From: Shimia sp041624275
GTDB lineage: Bacteria > Pseudomonadota > Alphaproteobacteria > Rhodobacterales > Rhodobacteraceae
Reading direction: 5' to 3'
Assembly: GCF_041624275.1 (NCBI RefSeq)
Contig: NZ_JBFJVE010000156.1
Location: forward strand, 1-7,554
Length of the DNA: 7,554 nucleotides
In this document: piece after piece, positions 1 through 5,743 of the stretch
How positions within the stretch are numbered: the stretch's first letter is position 1
How the letters are laid out: the number at the start of each line of letters is the position of its first letter
Program-made: the position numbers and the translations under genes
Notes under the pieces: generated by a model
Seen by the model: the letters and a program-made list of their open reading frames with translations, nothing else
Told to the model about the DNA's origin: nothing
Database searches by the model: none

Positions 1-1266
1 ACCGCCCTTGTGGCGCTCTTGCGGCGCGGGATTTCGATCGTCGTGCTGCCGGCCGATGGCGCGGCTGAGGCGCCGCCCTTCTGCGCCGCGGTGTTCGATA
101 CCGCGCGCATGGAGGCCGGGCCGCTGCCGGGATCGGCCGGGGCCGCCGCCACGAAGCCGCCGCCGCAGGCCGAGGCAACGGCGCGCGAACCGCGGATCTA
201 TGTCGCGACCTCGGGGTCGACCGGCGCGCCGAAGTGGGTGGTCTACAGCCGCGCGGGGCTGATCCTCAATGCCGACGGGGTGCGCGAGCGGATGCGGATC
301 AGCCGCGACGACTGCGTTCTGGTCTCGACCCCGCTGGCGCATATGTTCGGCCTTGGTGGCGGGCTGCTGCCGGCGCTTCTGGCCGGGGCCTCGCTTCGGG
401 TGACACGGGGCGGCGACCCCCTGTCGATCCTGGCGGCGGAACGCGATTGCGAGCCGACGGTGGCCTTTCTGATCCCCGGCCAGTGCCGCGCCCTGCTGCC
501 GCTGCGGCGCGATGCGCGCCGCTACCGGGTCGTCGTCGTCGGCGTCGGGCGCCTGTCCGAGGATTTCGCGGCCCGTTTCGAAAAGATGCACGGCCCGGTG
601 GTGGCGATGTATGGGTCGACCGAGCTTGGCGCGGTCGTCGGCGGCCATCCCGATGCCGAGCCAGAGCGCCGCCACCGCTTTATCGGGCCGCCGCTGAAAT
701 CGGCGCGGGTCTTCGTCGAGGCCGACCAGACCGACGGGCAGGGGCGCGCCATCGGCCCGGTGATGGTGGAACAGGCGGCCGGCTACCTCGGCTACGGCGA
801 TGCCACGGGGCAGCTGATCGCGCCCGCCCCGGCGCGGCAGGCGACCGGCGATCTCGGCACCCTCGGCGCGGCCGGCGAACTCGACATTCTCGGGCGGGCC
901 GACGACCGCATCCGGCGCGACGGCTACTGGGTGCTGACCAGCGAGGTCGAGGCCTGCCTGAGCGACGCCGCGAGCCTGGCCGAGGCGGCGGTGATCGCCT
1001 CCGGCGAGACCCGGCGCGGCGCCGGCCTTGTGGCCTTTGTCGTCATGGCGCCGGGGGCGGTGTTCGAGACCGCCGGCCTGATGCAGCATTGCCGCGACCG
1101 CCTGCCGGGGCATATGGTGCCCGACCGGATCGTGCCCTTGGCGCGGTTCGAGAGGCTGGCTTCGGGCAAGATCGACCTTCAGGCGCTGGCGGCGCGCGCC
1201 GAGGACACCGGATTTGCCGCCGAAGGATCTGCGGCCGAAGGATCGCCCGAGGAGGACCGGCAATGA
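1..1266 (+). CDS. AMP-forming acyl/amino-acid ligase (class I adenylating enzyme), 5'-truncated
   Basis: Member of the ANL superfamily, which activates a carboxylic acid with ATP to an acyl-adenylate and passes it to a thiol (CoA or a carrier protein arm). The frame is open to the first base, so the true start lies outside the window; about 100 N-terminal residues are probably missing. Numbering from the internal GTG at position 10, I see the phosphate-binding loop TSGSTGAPK (67-75), YGSTE (201-205), GDLG (280-283), the hinge GRADDRIRRDGYWV (295-308) and the C-terminal SGKID with the likely catalytic Lys387. All core motifs are intact, so it should be active. It overlaps the carrier protein gene by four bases (ATGA), which suggests the adenylate is loaded onto that carrier rather than CoA; this is inference. 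The last 20 residues hold a duplicated AAEGS and look like a flexible tail. The substrate cannot be read from the sequence. Confidence 0.9.
   Translation, partial: TALVALLRRGISIVVLPADGAAEAPPFCAAVFDTARMEAGPLPGSAGAAATKPPPQAEATAREPRIYVATSGSTGAPKWVVYSRAGLILNADGVRERMRISRDDCVLVSTPLAHMFGLGGGLLPALLAGASLRVTRGGDPLSILAAERDCEPTVAFLIPGQCRALLPLRRDARRYRVVVVGVGRLSEDFAARFEKMHGPVVAMYGSTELGAVVGGHPDAEPERRHRFIGPPLKSARVFVEADQTDGQGRAIGPVMVEQAAGYLGYGDATGQLIAPAPARQATGDLGTLGAAGELDILGRADDRIRRDGYWVLTSEVEACLSDAASLAEAAVIASGETRRGAGLVAFVVMAPGAVFETAGLMQHCRDRLPGHMVPDRIVPLARFERLASGKIDLQALAARAEDTGFAAEGSAAEGSPEEDRQ
1216..1245 (+). repeat. 15-bp in-frame tandem duplication (AAEGS x2)
   Basis: Two adjacent 15-bp units, 1216-1230 and 1231-1245, differ at two positions and encode AAEGS-AAEGS in the ligase tail beyond the conserved SGKID motif. 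The length is a multiple of three, so copy changes keep the frame and leave the downstream Shine-Dalgarno sequence intact. Probably a replication-slippage product in a linker under little constraint. Confidence 0.75.
1250..1255 (+). promoter_or_regulatory. Shine-Dalgarno site for the carrier protein gene
   Basis: A full-consensus AGGAGG lies seven bases before the ATG at 1263, within the last codons of the ligase gene. It fixes the start of the carrier protein and, with the ATGA overlap, predicts translational coupling plus strong independent initiation. That fits a carrier needed in excess over its ligase. Confidence 0.8.
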
Positions 1267-1523
1267 CCGAGGCCGAGTTCGACATTCTGCGCAAACTGGT
1301 TCTGGGCGCCGCCAAGAGCGATCTTTGCCCCGCCGATCTGCCGCTTGATCTGGCGCTGTTCGAGGACGGTCTGGGGATGGATTCCTTTGCCGTCGTCGAC
1401 CTCGTGATGGGGGTCGAAGGCGCCTTTGGCGTGCAGTTCCGCGAGGCCGATTTCGTGGTCGAGAATTTCGCCGACATCCGCGCCATCGCGGCGCTGGTCG
1501 GGCGCCGTCGCAGCGGAAATTGA
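1263..1523 (+). CDS. Stand-alone acyl/peptidyl carrier protein (phosphopantetheine attachment)
   Basis: An 86-residue carrier protein of normal size for the family. The attachment motif is DGLGMDSF, with Ser41 the expected site of the 4'-phosphopantetheine arm. The following VVDLVMGVEGAFGV matches carrier helix II, and the region near ENFADIRAIAAL matches helix IV. The motif differs from the DSL(D/S) of housekeeping AcpP by having Phe after the serine, so this is probably a dedicated carrier rather than the fatty-acid synthase ACP. The start is set by a strong AGGAGG and the ATGA overlap with the ligase gene. The pair suggests a discrete loading module as seen in D-alanylation-like, NRPS-like or lipid-tailoring clusters (family knowledge). 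The stop codon lies in the first unit of a 13-bp tandem repeat. Carrier protein identity is firm; the cargo is unknown. Confidence 0.9.
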   Translation: MTEAEFDILRKLVLGAAKSDLCPADLPLDLALFEDGLGMDSFAVVDLVMGVEGAFGVQFREADFVVENFADIRAIAALVGRRRSGN

Positions 1524-1550
1524 GCCTGGAAATTGAGCCTGGAAATTGAG
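1515..1550 (+). repeat. 13-bp tandem repeat, about 2.8 copies, spanning a stop codon
   Basis: The unit GGAAATTGAGCCT occurs at 1515-1527 and 1528-1540, and its first ten bases again at 1541-1550, all identical. The carrier protein's last codons and TGA stop are in the first copy, so added copies fall downstream and do not change the protein. The repeat is AT-richer than its surroundings and sits in the 53-bp gap between two convergent genes. Confidence 0.9.
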
Positions 1551-1556
1551 GCCCGG

Positions 1557-1578
1557 GAACCGATGCGTGGCGCGGTTC
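1557..1578. terminator. Weak stem-loop between convergent genes
   Basis: GAACCG (1557-1562) and CGGTTC (1573-1578) can pair around a ten-base loop. It lies between the carrier protein stop and the end of the opposing hydrolase gene, where a bidirectional terminator would be expected. The stem is only six pairs and no T-run follows on either strand, so this is a tentative call. Confidence 0.25.
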
Positions 1579-2227
1579 AGCCCGCCGGCGCGTCGACGGT
1601 CTTCTGCGGCGGGAAGACGGCGGCGAGATCGCCGCGCCGCGCCATCTGGCTCATGATCTTGTGGTCGTCGTTATGCTTCGGGTCCGAGGGGTGCAGGGTC
1701 AGGTGCGGGGTGTCGGCGAGAGCCTCGGCGAATTCGGTATCCTTTTGATTATGAGGCGAATAATGGATGTGAAACTCGGTTCGTCCGTTCCACTCCGAGA
1801 GCAGCTGCCGAAGCCTCGGGCCGCGACCGGGGCCGCGCGGGCAGAAGGCGAAAACCGCGTTCACCTTGAGGTGATGGCCCATCTCCAGGGCCGAGAAGCC
1901 GCCGCTGGAATTGCCGACGCAATAGACCTCGCTCAGCTGCGGCAGGCTGGCGGCATAGCGGCGGTGCCAGTGCAGCACCGCGTCGAAACTGGGGTAATTG
2001 TCGTCGAGCCCGCCCTCGAAGAACTGCACCAGCGGGTCGCGCAGAAAGGCCAGGTTGCGCTCGGCAAGGCCGGAATGCAGAAGGAACATCGGATTTTTGC
2101 CGTTCAGCGCCCGGCGCAGGCCGGGGTAGACGAAGAACAGTTGGGCCGAATGCGGCCGGCTCAGGATCGAGGTGCCCGCCGGCAGCGGCAGGTCGCTCTC
2201 GGTCGGTGCGCTTGACGGCTCGGGCAT
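1577..2227 (-). CDS. Alpha/beta-hydrolase-like protein, substrate unknown
   Basis: A 216-residue protein with no signal peptide or membrane segment visible. A predicted strand VYCV leads into GNSSGG (105-110), a nucleophile-elbow pattern G-x-S-x-G with Ser107 as nucleophile. The strand-like AVFAFCP (124-130), then HYSPHNQKD with Asp163 and a C-terminal HNDDH with His189 (or His185), occur in the order expected for a Ser-Asp-His triad. The ATG at 2227 is supported by GGAG eight bases upstream. It is somewhat short for the fold and may lack a full lid. It faces the ligase/carrier pair tail-to-tail and follows ackA in the same direction after 95 bp, so it could be read through from pta-ackA or have its own promoter in the AT-richer stretch near 2256-2281. 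Esterase, thioesterase or deacylase activity is possible; the fold call is moderately sure and the function is not known. Confidence 0.7.
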   Translation of the reverse strand: MPEPSSAPTESDLPLPAGTSILSRPHSAQLFFVYPGLRRALNGKNPMFLLHSGLAERNLAFLRDPLVQFFEGGLDDNYPSFDAVLHWHRRYAASLPQLSEVYCVGNSSGGFSALEMGHHLKVNAVFAFCPRGPGRGPRLRQLLSEWNGRTEFHIHYSPHNQKDTEFAEALADTPHLTLHPSDPKHNDDHKIMSQMARRGDLAAVFPPQKTVDAPAG

Positions 2228-2322
2228 CGGTCTGGCTCCGGTATCCTCAGTGATCGGCCAATAACAACAGTGACTTGCAGCTTAGCGACCCCGGGCCCGG
2301 CAAGGCAACCGTTATCCGGCGG

Positions 2323-3501
2323 CTAACCGGGCAGGGCCGCGGCCTCGGGCATGTGCCGGCAGGTCTGGTCGGCGATCACCCGCTCTTCGTCGGTGGCGAT
2401 GACAAAGGCCGCGACCGGGCTGTCGGGCAGGGTCAGGCACGGCCCGCCCGCGAGATTGGCCTTGGCATCAAGCCGCAGCCCCAGCCAGGCCGCCTGTTCG
2501 AGAATGCCCTGGCGGATGGCGGGGGCGTTTTCGCCGATCCCGGCGGTGAAGACGATGGCATCGACCCCGCCGAGTGCCGCAGCCATCGAGCCGATCTGGC
2601 GCGCCGCGCGATAGGTGAAAAGGTCGATGGCCTCGCGCGCCTCGGGGCGGTCGCTGGCTTCGAGATCGCGCATGTCGCTGCTGATCCCCGACACGCCCAA
2701 GAGCCCCGATCGATTGGAAACCAGCGCCTCGGCCTCGGGCAGGGACAGCCCCTTTTCGCGCATCAGGTAGAAGATCACGCCGGGGTCGATGTCGCCGCAG
2801 CGCTTGCCCATCATCAGCCCGTCGAGGGCGGTGAACCCCATCGAGGTGGCGACGCTTCGGCGGTCTTTCATGGCGCAGATGCTGGCGCCATGTCCAAGGT
2901 GGAGCACGATCACCCGGCCCTTGGCGGCATCGCCCAGATAGCCGGGCAGCTGCGAGGCAATAAATTCATAGCTCAGCCCATGGAACCCGTAGCGCAGCAC
3001 GCCCGCGTCGGTCAGTGCGCGTGGGATCGCGAACATCTGCGCCAGACGCGGCTGGCTGCGGTGAAAGGCGGTGTCGAAACAGGCGACCTGGGGGATTTCG
3101 GGCCAGAGTTCTTCCAGCGCCGTGATCCCGGCGAGATTGTGAGGCTGGTGCGACGGGGCCAGCGGCGCAAGCTGGCGGATGCCTTCGATGACCCCGGCAT
3201 CAATCAGGGTGCTTTCGGTGAAGGTCTGGCCACCATGGACCACCCGGTGCCCGGCCGCGACCAGTTCCGCGCCGCGCAGCTGCCCTTGCAGGTCCTGCGC
3301 CAGCCAGCGCAGGATCTTGTCATGCCCGGCATCCTCGGCGAGGGGCAGTTTCTCGCGGCGTGTTGCGCTGCGCAGTTCGGCGCCGGCGCCGATGCGCTCG
3401 ATCGCCCCTTTCAGCATCAAGGCGCCGCCGATCCGGGCTTCGAACACGCCGTATTTGATCGACGAGCTGCCAGCGTTGAGAACCAGAATGGCCTTGGTCA
3501 C
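2323..3501 (-). CDS. ackA: Acetate kinase (acetate/propionate kinase family)
   Basis: Cytosolic kinase that interconverts acetate plus ATP with acetyl phosphate plus ADP; related members take propionate or butyrate. At 392 residues it has normal family length. Visible signatures are the N-terminal phosphate-binding LNAGSSSIKY (8-17, Asn9), HRVVHGG (85-91, Arg86), ACFDTAFH (140-147, Asp143), YGFHG (171-175, His174), HLGHG (201-205), MGKRCGDIDPG (231-241, Arg234), GIGEN (321-325) and TDEE near 370-373, covering the catalytic and binding residues known from archaeal AckA. I chose the GTG start because it begins the conserved TKAILVLNAG block, has an AAGGAG six bases upstream, and overlaps the pta stop as GTGA; reading further upstream would only run through the pta gene in another frame. 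Translation is probably coupled to pta. Acetate is the likeliest substrate; longer acids cannot be excluded. Confidence 0.95.
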   Translation of the reverse strand: MTKAILVLNAGSSSIKYGVFEARIGGALMLKGAIERIGAGAELRSATRREKLPLAEDAGHDKILRWLAQDLQGQLRGAELVAAGHRVVHGGQTFTESTLIDAGVIEGIRQLAPLAPSHQPHNLAGITALEELWPEIPQVACFDTAFHRSQPRLAQMFAIPRALTDAGVLRYGFHGLSYEFIASQLPGYLGDAAKGRVIVLHLGHGASICAMKDRRSVATSMGFTALDGLMMGKRCGDIDPGVIFYLMREKGLSLPEAEALVSNRSGLLGVSGISSDMRDLEASDRPEAREAIDLFTYRAARQIGSMAAALGGVDAIVFTAGIGENAPAIRQGILEQAAWLGLRLDAKANLAGGPCLTLPDSPVAAFVIATDEERVIADQTCRHMPEAAALPG

Positions 3502-4472
3502 AGAATGCTCCTTCCCTGTTTGTGATGGGCCAGAAGCTGCGCCAGAGCCGCCGAAACGATGCGCGCCAGCGTGCCGTCGGCGCGGCTGGTCAGCATCACC
3601 GGCACCCGCGCGCCCAGCACGATCCCGGCGCAATCCGCACCGGCGAGATAGATCAGCTGCTTGGCGATCATGTTGCCGCTTTCCATGTCCGGCGCCACCA
3701 GGATGTCGGCCTCGCCGGCGACCTCGGAAACGATGCCCTTGGCCAGGGCGGCCTCGCGCGAGATCGCGTTGTCGAAGGCCAGCGGCCCGTCGAGCAGCGC
3801 GCCGGTGATCTGGCCGCGGTCGGCCATCTTGCACAGGGCGCCGGCCTCGACCGTCGAGGGGATCTTGGGGGTGATGGTCTCGACCGCCGACAACAGCGCC
3901 ACCCTGGGCGCGGCCACCCCCAGCGCATGGCACAGGCCGATCGCGTTCTGGATGATGTCGGCCTTGGTGGTGAGGTCGGGAAAGATGTTGATCGCCGCGT
4001 CGGTGATCATCAGCGGCTTGGGATAGCTCGGCACGTCGAGCACGAAGGCATGGCTCATGCGCCGTTCGGTGCGCAGCCCGCGCGTTCTGTCGACCACTTC
4101 GGCCATGATCTCGTCGGTGTGCAGCGCGCCCTTCATCAGCGCCTGCACGCGCCCCTCGTGCACCAGTTTCACCGCCTGTCGCGCCGAATCGTGGCTGTGC
4201 AGGCTGGGCACGATCTCGATCCCGCCGAGATCCCGGCCGGCGGCCTCGGCGGCGGCGCGGATCCGTGCTTCGGGGCCGACGAGAACCGGGGTGATCAGAC
4301 CGTGGTCACGGGCCGCCATCGCGCCTTCGAGGGCGGTTTCGTTGCAGGGGTGCACCACGGCGGTGACAATCTCGGGAAGCGGCGCCGTGGCCTTCAAGAG
4401 CTGCGCGAAATCGGCCCCGATCCGAAGACCGTTCTGGGATGGTTTGGGGCGGTGCAGGGGCGGCATCGTCAT
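3498..4472 (-). CDS. pta: Phosphate acetyl/butyryltransferase (PTA_PTB family)
   Basis: Transfers the acyl group between CoA and orthophosphate (acetyl-CoA + Pi to acetyl phosphate + CoA, or a short-chain homologue), feeding the adjacent acetate kinase. The 324 residues are a single PTA_PTB domain: LMKGALHTDE (112-121), SHAFVLDVP (140-148), ITDAAINIFPDL (156-167), LLSAVETITPKIPST (193-207), GALLDGPLAFDNAIS (224-238), GEADILVAPDMESGN (253-267) and LGARVPVMLTSRADG (286-300). It lacks the N-terminal MaoC-like hydratase domain found fused to it in several Rhodobacterales proteins, and the DRTGG/BioD-like part of the long enterobacterial Pta. The ATG at 4472 has AGGA seven bases upstream; a second ATG two codons on is less well placed. 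It is the first gene of a pta-ackA operon. In this clade such enzymes also recycle acetyl phosphate from sulfoacetaldehyde acetyltransferase, but no such partner is visible here. Acetyl versus butyryl preference is undecided. Confidence 0.92.
   Translation of the reverse strand: MTMPPLHRPKPSQNGLRIGADFAQLLKATAPLPEIVTAVVHPCNETALEGAMAARDHGLITPVLVGPEARIRAAAEAAGRDLGGIEIVPSLHSHDSARQAVKLVHEGRVQALMKGALHTDEIMAEVVDRTRGLRTERRMSHAFVLDVPSYPKPLMITDAAINIFPDLTTKADIIQNAIGLCHALGVAAPRVALLSAVETITPKIPSTVEAGALCKMADRGQITGALLDGPLAFDNAISREAALAKGIVSEVAGEADILVAPDMESGNMIAKQLIYLAGADCAGIVLGARVPVMLTSRADGTLARIVSAALAQLLAHHKQGRSIL
3508..3513 (-). promoter_or_regulatory. Shine-Dalgarno site deciding the GTG start of ackA
   Basis: AAGGAG on the minus strand, within the last codons of pta, ends six bases before the GTG at 3501. 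It supports that rare start over any ATG and, with the four-base GTGA overlap, points to coupled translation of the two enzymes. Confidence 0.8.
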
Positions 4473-4503
4473 GGCAGGATCCTGTTGCGGGGCGTTAGCG
4501 GGC

Positions 4504-4532
4504 AATGTTGGACAATTGTGGCGCGCTGTAAA
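4504..4532 (-). promoter_or_regulatory. Candidate sigma-70-type promoter for pta-ackA
   Basis: On the minus strand TTTACA (4532-4527, five of six to the -35 consensus) is followed after 17 bases by AACATT (4509-4504, three of six to the -10). Transcription would start near 4497, giving a leader of about 25 bases with the pta Shine-Dalgarno in it. The spacer holds the palindrome ACAATTGT (4512-4519), a possible operator. Position and spacing are good; the -10 is weak. Confidence 0.4.
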
Positions 4533-4574
4533 GCCAAGGCTTCGCAGTTGCGCGGCGGCGGCCCCGGTTGCAAC

Positions 4575-4613
4575 GGGGGGCGTGGGGGGGCGTGGGGTGC
4601 GTGGAGGGCGTGG
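4575..4613 (+). repeat. G-run tandem repeat, candidate G-quadruplex, in the divergent promoter region
   Basis: Four copies of GCGTGG start at 4580, 4590, 4599 and 4608, a 9-10 bp period. G-runs at 4575-4580, 4584-4590, 4594-4597 and 4606-4608 are separated by 3, 3 and 8 bases, which fits a quadruplex-forming pattern on the plus strand. The tract lies in the 203-bp gap between pta (minus) and the kinase-like gene (plus), about 63 bp before the latter's ATG and upstream of the pta promoter candidate. Apart from this tract and the promoter I see little else in the gap. Confidence 0.6.
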
Positions 4614-4675
4614 ATGTGCTTGCCCGCAGCGGCGGTTGCCGTCACACTGGGCGCAATCAGAAAAACGGACCCGCG

Positions 4676-5743
4676 ATGAGCAGCACATCAGACATGCCCC
4701 GTGAAAAGACCATCACCCCCGAGCGGATCTCGGAACTGGCCGAGCTGCATTTCGCCGAGCCGGTGGTGCGCATCACCGCGCCCGGCGGCAAGAAACGCGA
4801 TTCGGTGCGGGTGCATTTCCGCGACCGGAGCGTCATTGCCTCGTACCGCTATCGCCCGTCGCGGCTTCAGCGCGAGATTCTGGTGCTGGAAAAACTGCAT
4901 GGCGCCGGGGCGCCGGTGCCCGAATACCTCGGGCGGCAGGGGGCGCTGTTGTTCCAGTCCGATGTCGGCTCGGGGCGGCTGAGCTCGCAGATGCACGGCC
5001 GCGACCACGCCGGGCAGGTGGCGCTGGCGCGCGCCGCCTTTGACAGTCTCTGGACCATCAAGCGCGCCGCCAAGGAGACCGGCCTTACCGAGCAGGTGCC
5101 CGAAGTCGGCGTGACCTCGGTCTTCGTGGCACGGTTTGCCACCTGTGCCCAGCGGATCGGCCGGGGGCTCGACCTGGCGTTGCCCGCGGTCGACTGGGGC
5201 GGGATCAGCCGCGCCGTGGTGCCGGTGCCGCGCCATTTCGTGAAATGGGATGCGCGTTCGGGCAATGCGGCGCTGCGCGGTGACGGCACCCTGAGCTGGT
5301 TCGACTGGGAACACGCCGGGCGGCGCATGGGGGTCGAGGATTTCGGCTTTCTGATCGCCGATGAATTCTGGCCGCTGTCGCCCGAGGACAGTCTCGAGGC
5401 CTTTGCCGCAACCTGTCCGGGCCGGGCCGAGGCGCTGCTGCCGCATCTGATCCGCTTCAGCGCCCTGCAGGCGATCGAGCGCATCCGGCTGATCCAGAAC
5501 GAGGTTTTCAAGCGCGGCTGGACCGATTTCCGGCGCGCCCAACGCTATGACCGGATGGGTGCGGCACCGGAACTGCTGCGCAGCGTGGCCCGGCACGGCG
5601 ACGCGCTGGCCCGGCTTGATCCGCTGACCGCGCCGCTGTCGGGCTGGTGTTCGCAGGCTGCCGAAGCGCTGATTGCATGGCAGCCGGAGCGGCCAGAGCG
5701 GCCAGAGAAGGCAGATCAGGCGCCGGCGTCGAACGCGCCGTAG
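4676..5743 (+). CDS. Aminoglycoside-phosphotransferase/kinase-fold protein with atypical motifs, substrate unknown
   Basis: A soluble 355-residue protein that resembles the APH/choline-kinase-like fold. The evidence is an N-lobe pattern with REILVLEKLH (66-75, Glu67 as the likely helix-C glutamate), the loop FVKWDARSGN (188-197), which fits H-x-D-x4-N with Asp192 and Asn197 kept but the first His replaced by Lys190, and then LSWFDWEHAG (206-215), with Asp210 as the metal-binding aspartate, followed by GVEDFGFL. The usual ATP-anchoring lysine in the third strand is not obvious; SYRYR (56-60) stands there. The ATG at 4676 precedes a short hydrophilic lead; ribosome site support is weak (GGAC 4667-4670), and ATG 4694 is an alternative. 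The C-terminus carries a PERPERPEK tail. It is divergent from pta-ackA, and its last 28 bases overlap the opposing flavin reductase gene. A small-molecule or lipid/sugar kinase, or a pseudokinase, are both possible. Confidence 0.65.
   Translation: MSSTSDMPREKTITPERISELAELHFAEPVVRITAPGGKKRDSVRVHFRDRSVIASYRYRPSRLQREILVLEKLHGAGAPVPEYLGRQGALLFQSDVGSGRLSSQMHGRDHAGQVALARAAFDSLWTIKRAAKETGLTEQVPEVGVTSVFVARFATCAQRIGRGLDLALPAVDWGGISRAVVPVPRHFVKWDARSGNAALRGDGTLSWFDWEHAGRRMGVEDFGFLIADEFWPLSPEDSLEAFAATCPGRAEALLPHLIRFSALQAIERIRLIQNEVFKRGWTDFRRAQRYDRMGAAPELLRSVARHGDALARLDPLTAPLSGWCSQAAEALIAWQPERPERPEKADQAPASNAP
5684..5710 (+). repeat. 9-bp tandem repeat encoding PERPERPEK
   Basis: Three 9-bp units at 5684-5692, 5693-5701 and 5702-5710 (CCGGAGCGG, CCAGAGCGG, CCAGAGAAG) encode Pro-Glu-Arg/Lys triplets at residues 337-345 near the end of the kinase-like protein. 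The repeat ends six bases before the stop of the opposing flavin reductase gene. It is in frame, so copy changes would only lengthen or shorten the tail. Confidence 0.7.

Noticed and set aside
234..1262. Long N-terminal extension in frame with the carrier protein
   Set aside because: It runs out of frame through the ligase gene and is Arg/Gly/Pro-rich. The ATG at 1263 with AGGAGG upstream is clearly the real start of the 86-residue carrier protein.
2263..2335. GTTA/TAAC inverted repeat and CCGGGCCCGG palindrome after ackA as a terminator
   Set aside because: The stem is only four pairs, the palindrome lacks a loop, and no T-run follows on the minus strand.
2275..3525. A 416-codon open frame on the plus strand opposite ackA
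   Set aside because: It is antisense to a gene with unmistakable acetate kinase motifs; its translation shows no family motif and has the Gly/Arg/Gln/Asp-rich look of GC-rich shadow frames.
3502..3933. Upstream extension of acetate kinase as a 536-residue fusion
   Set aside because: The extra part is a shadow of pta in another frame. The GTG at 3501 has a good ribosome site and begins the conserved AckA N-terminus.
4475..4484. CAGGATCCTG, a perfect 10-bp palindrome containing the pta Shine-Dalgarno
   Set aside because: It has no loop, so it cannot fold on itself to hide the ribosome site, and a 10-bp palindrome can arise by chance.
4636..4665. TTGCCG with AGAAAA 17 bases on as a promoter for the kinase-like gene
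   Set aside because: Only four of six and two of six matches to consensus; too weak to list as a feature.
3522..4679. A 385-codon open frame on the plus strand opposite pta
   Set aside because: Same reasoning: the opposite strand encodes a full PTA_PTB domain, and the plus-strand translation is low-complexity without recognisable motifs.
4473..4688. N-terminal extension of Pta into the intergenic gap
   Set aside because: The extra 72 residues are Pro/Ala/Arg-rich without similarity to the family, and the ATG at 4472 has AGGA at proper spacing.
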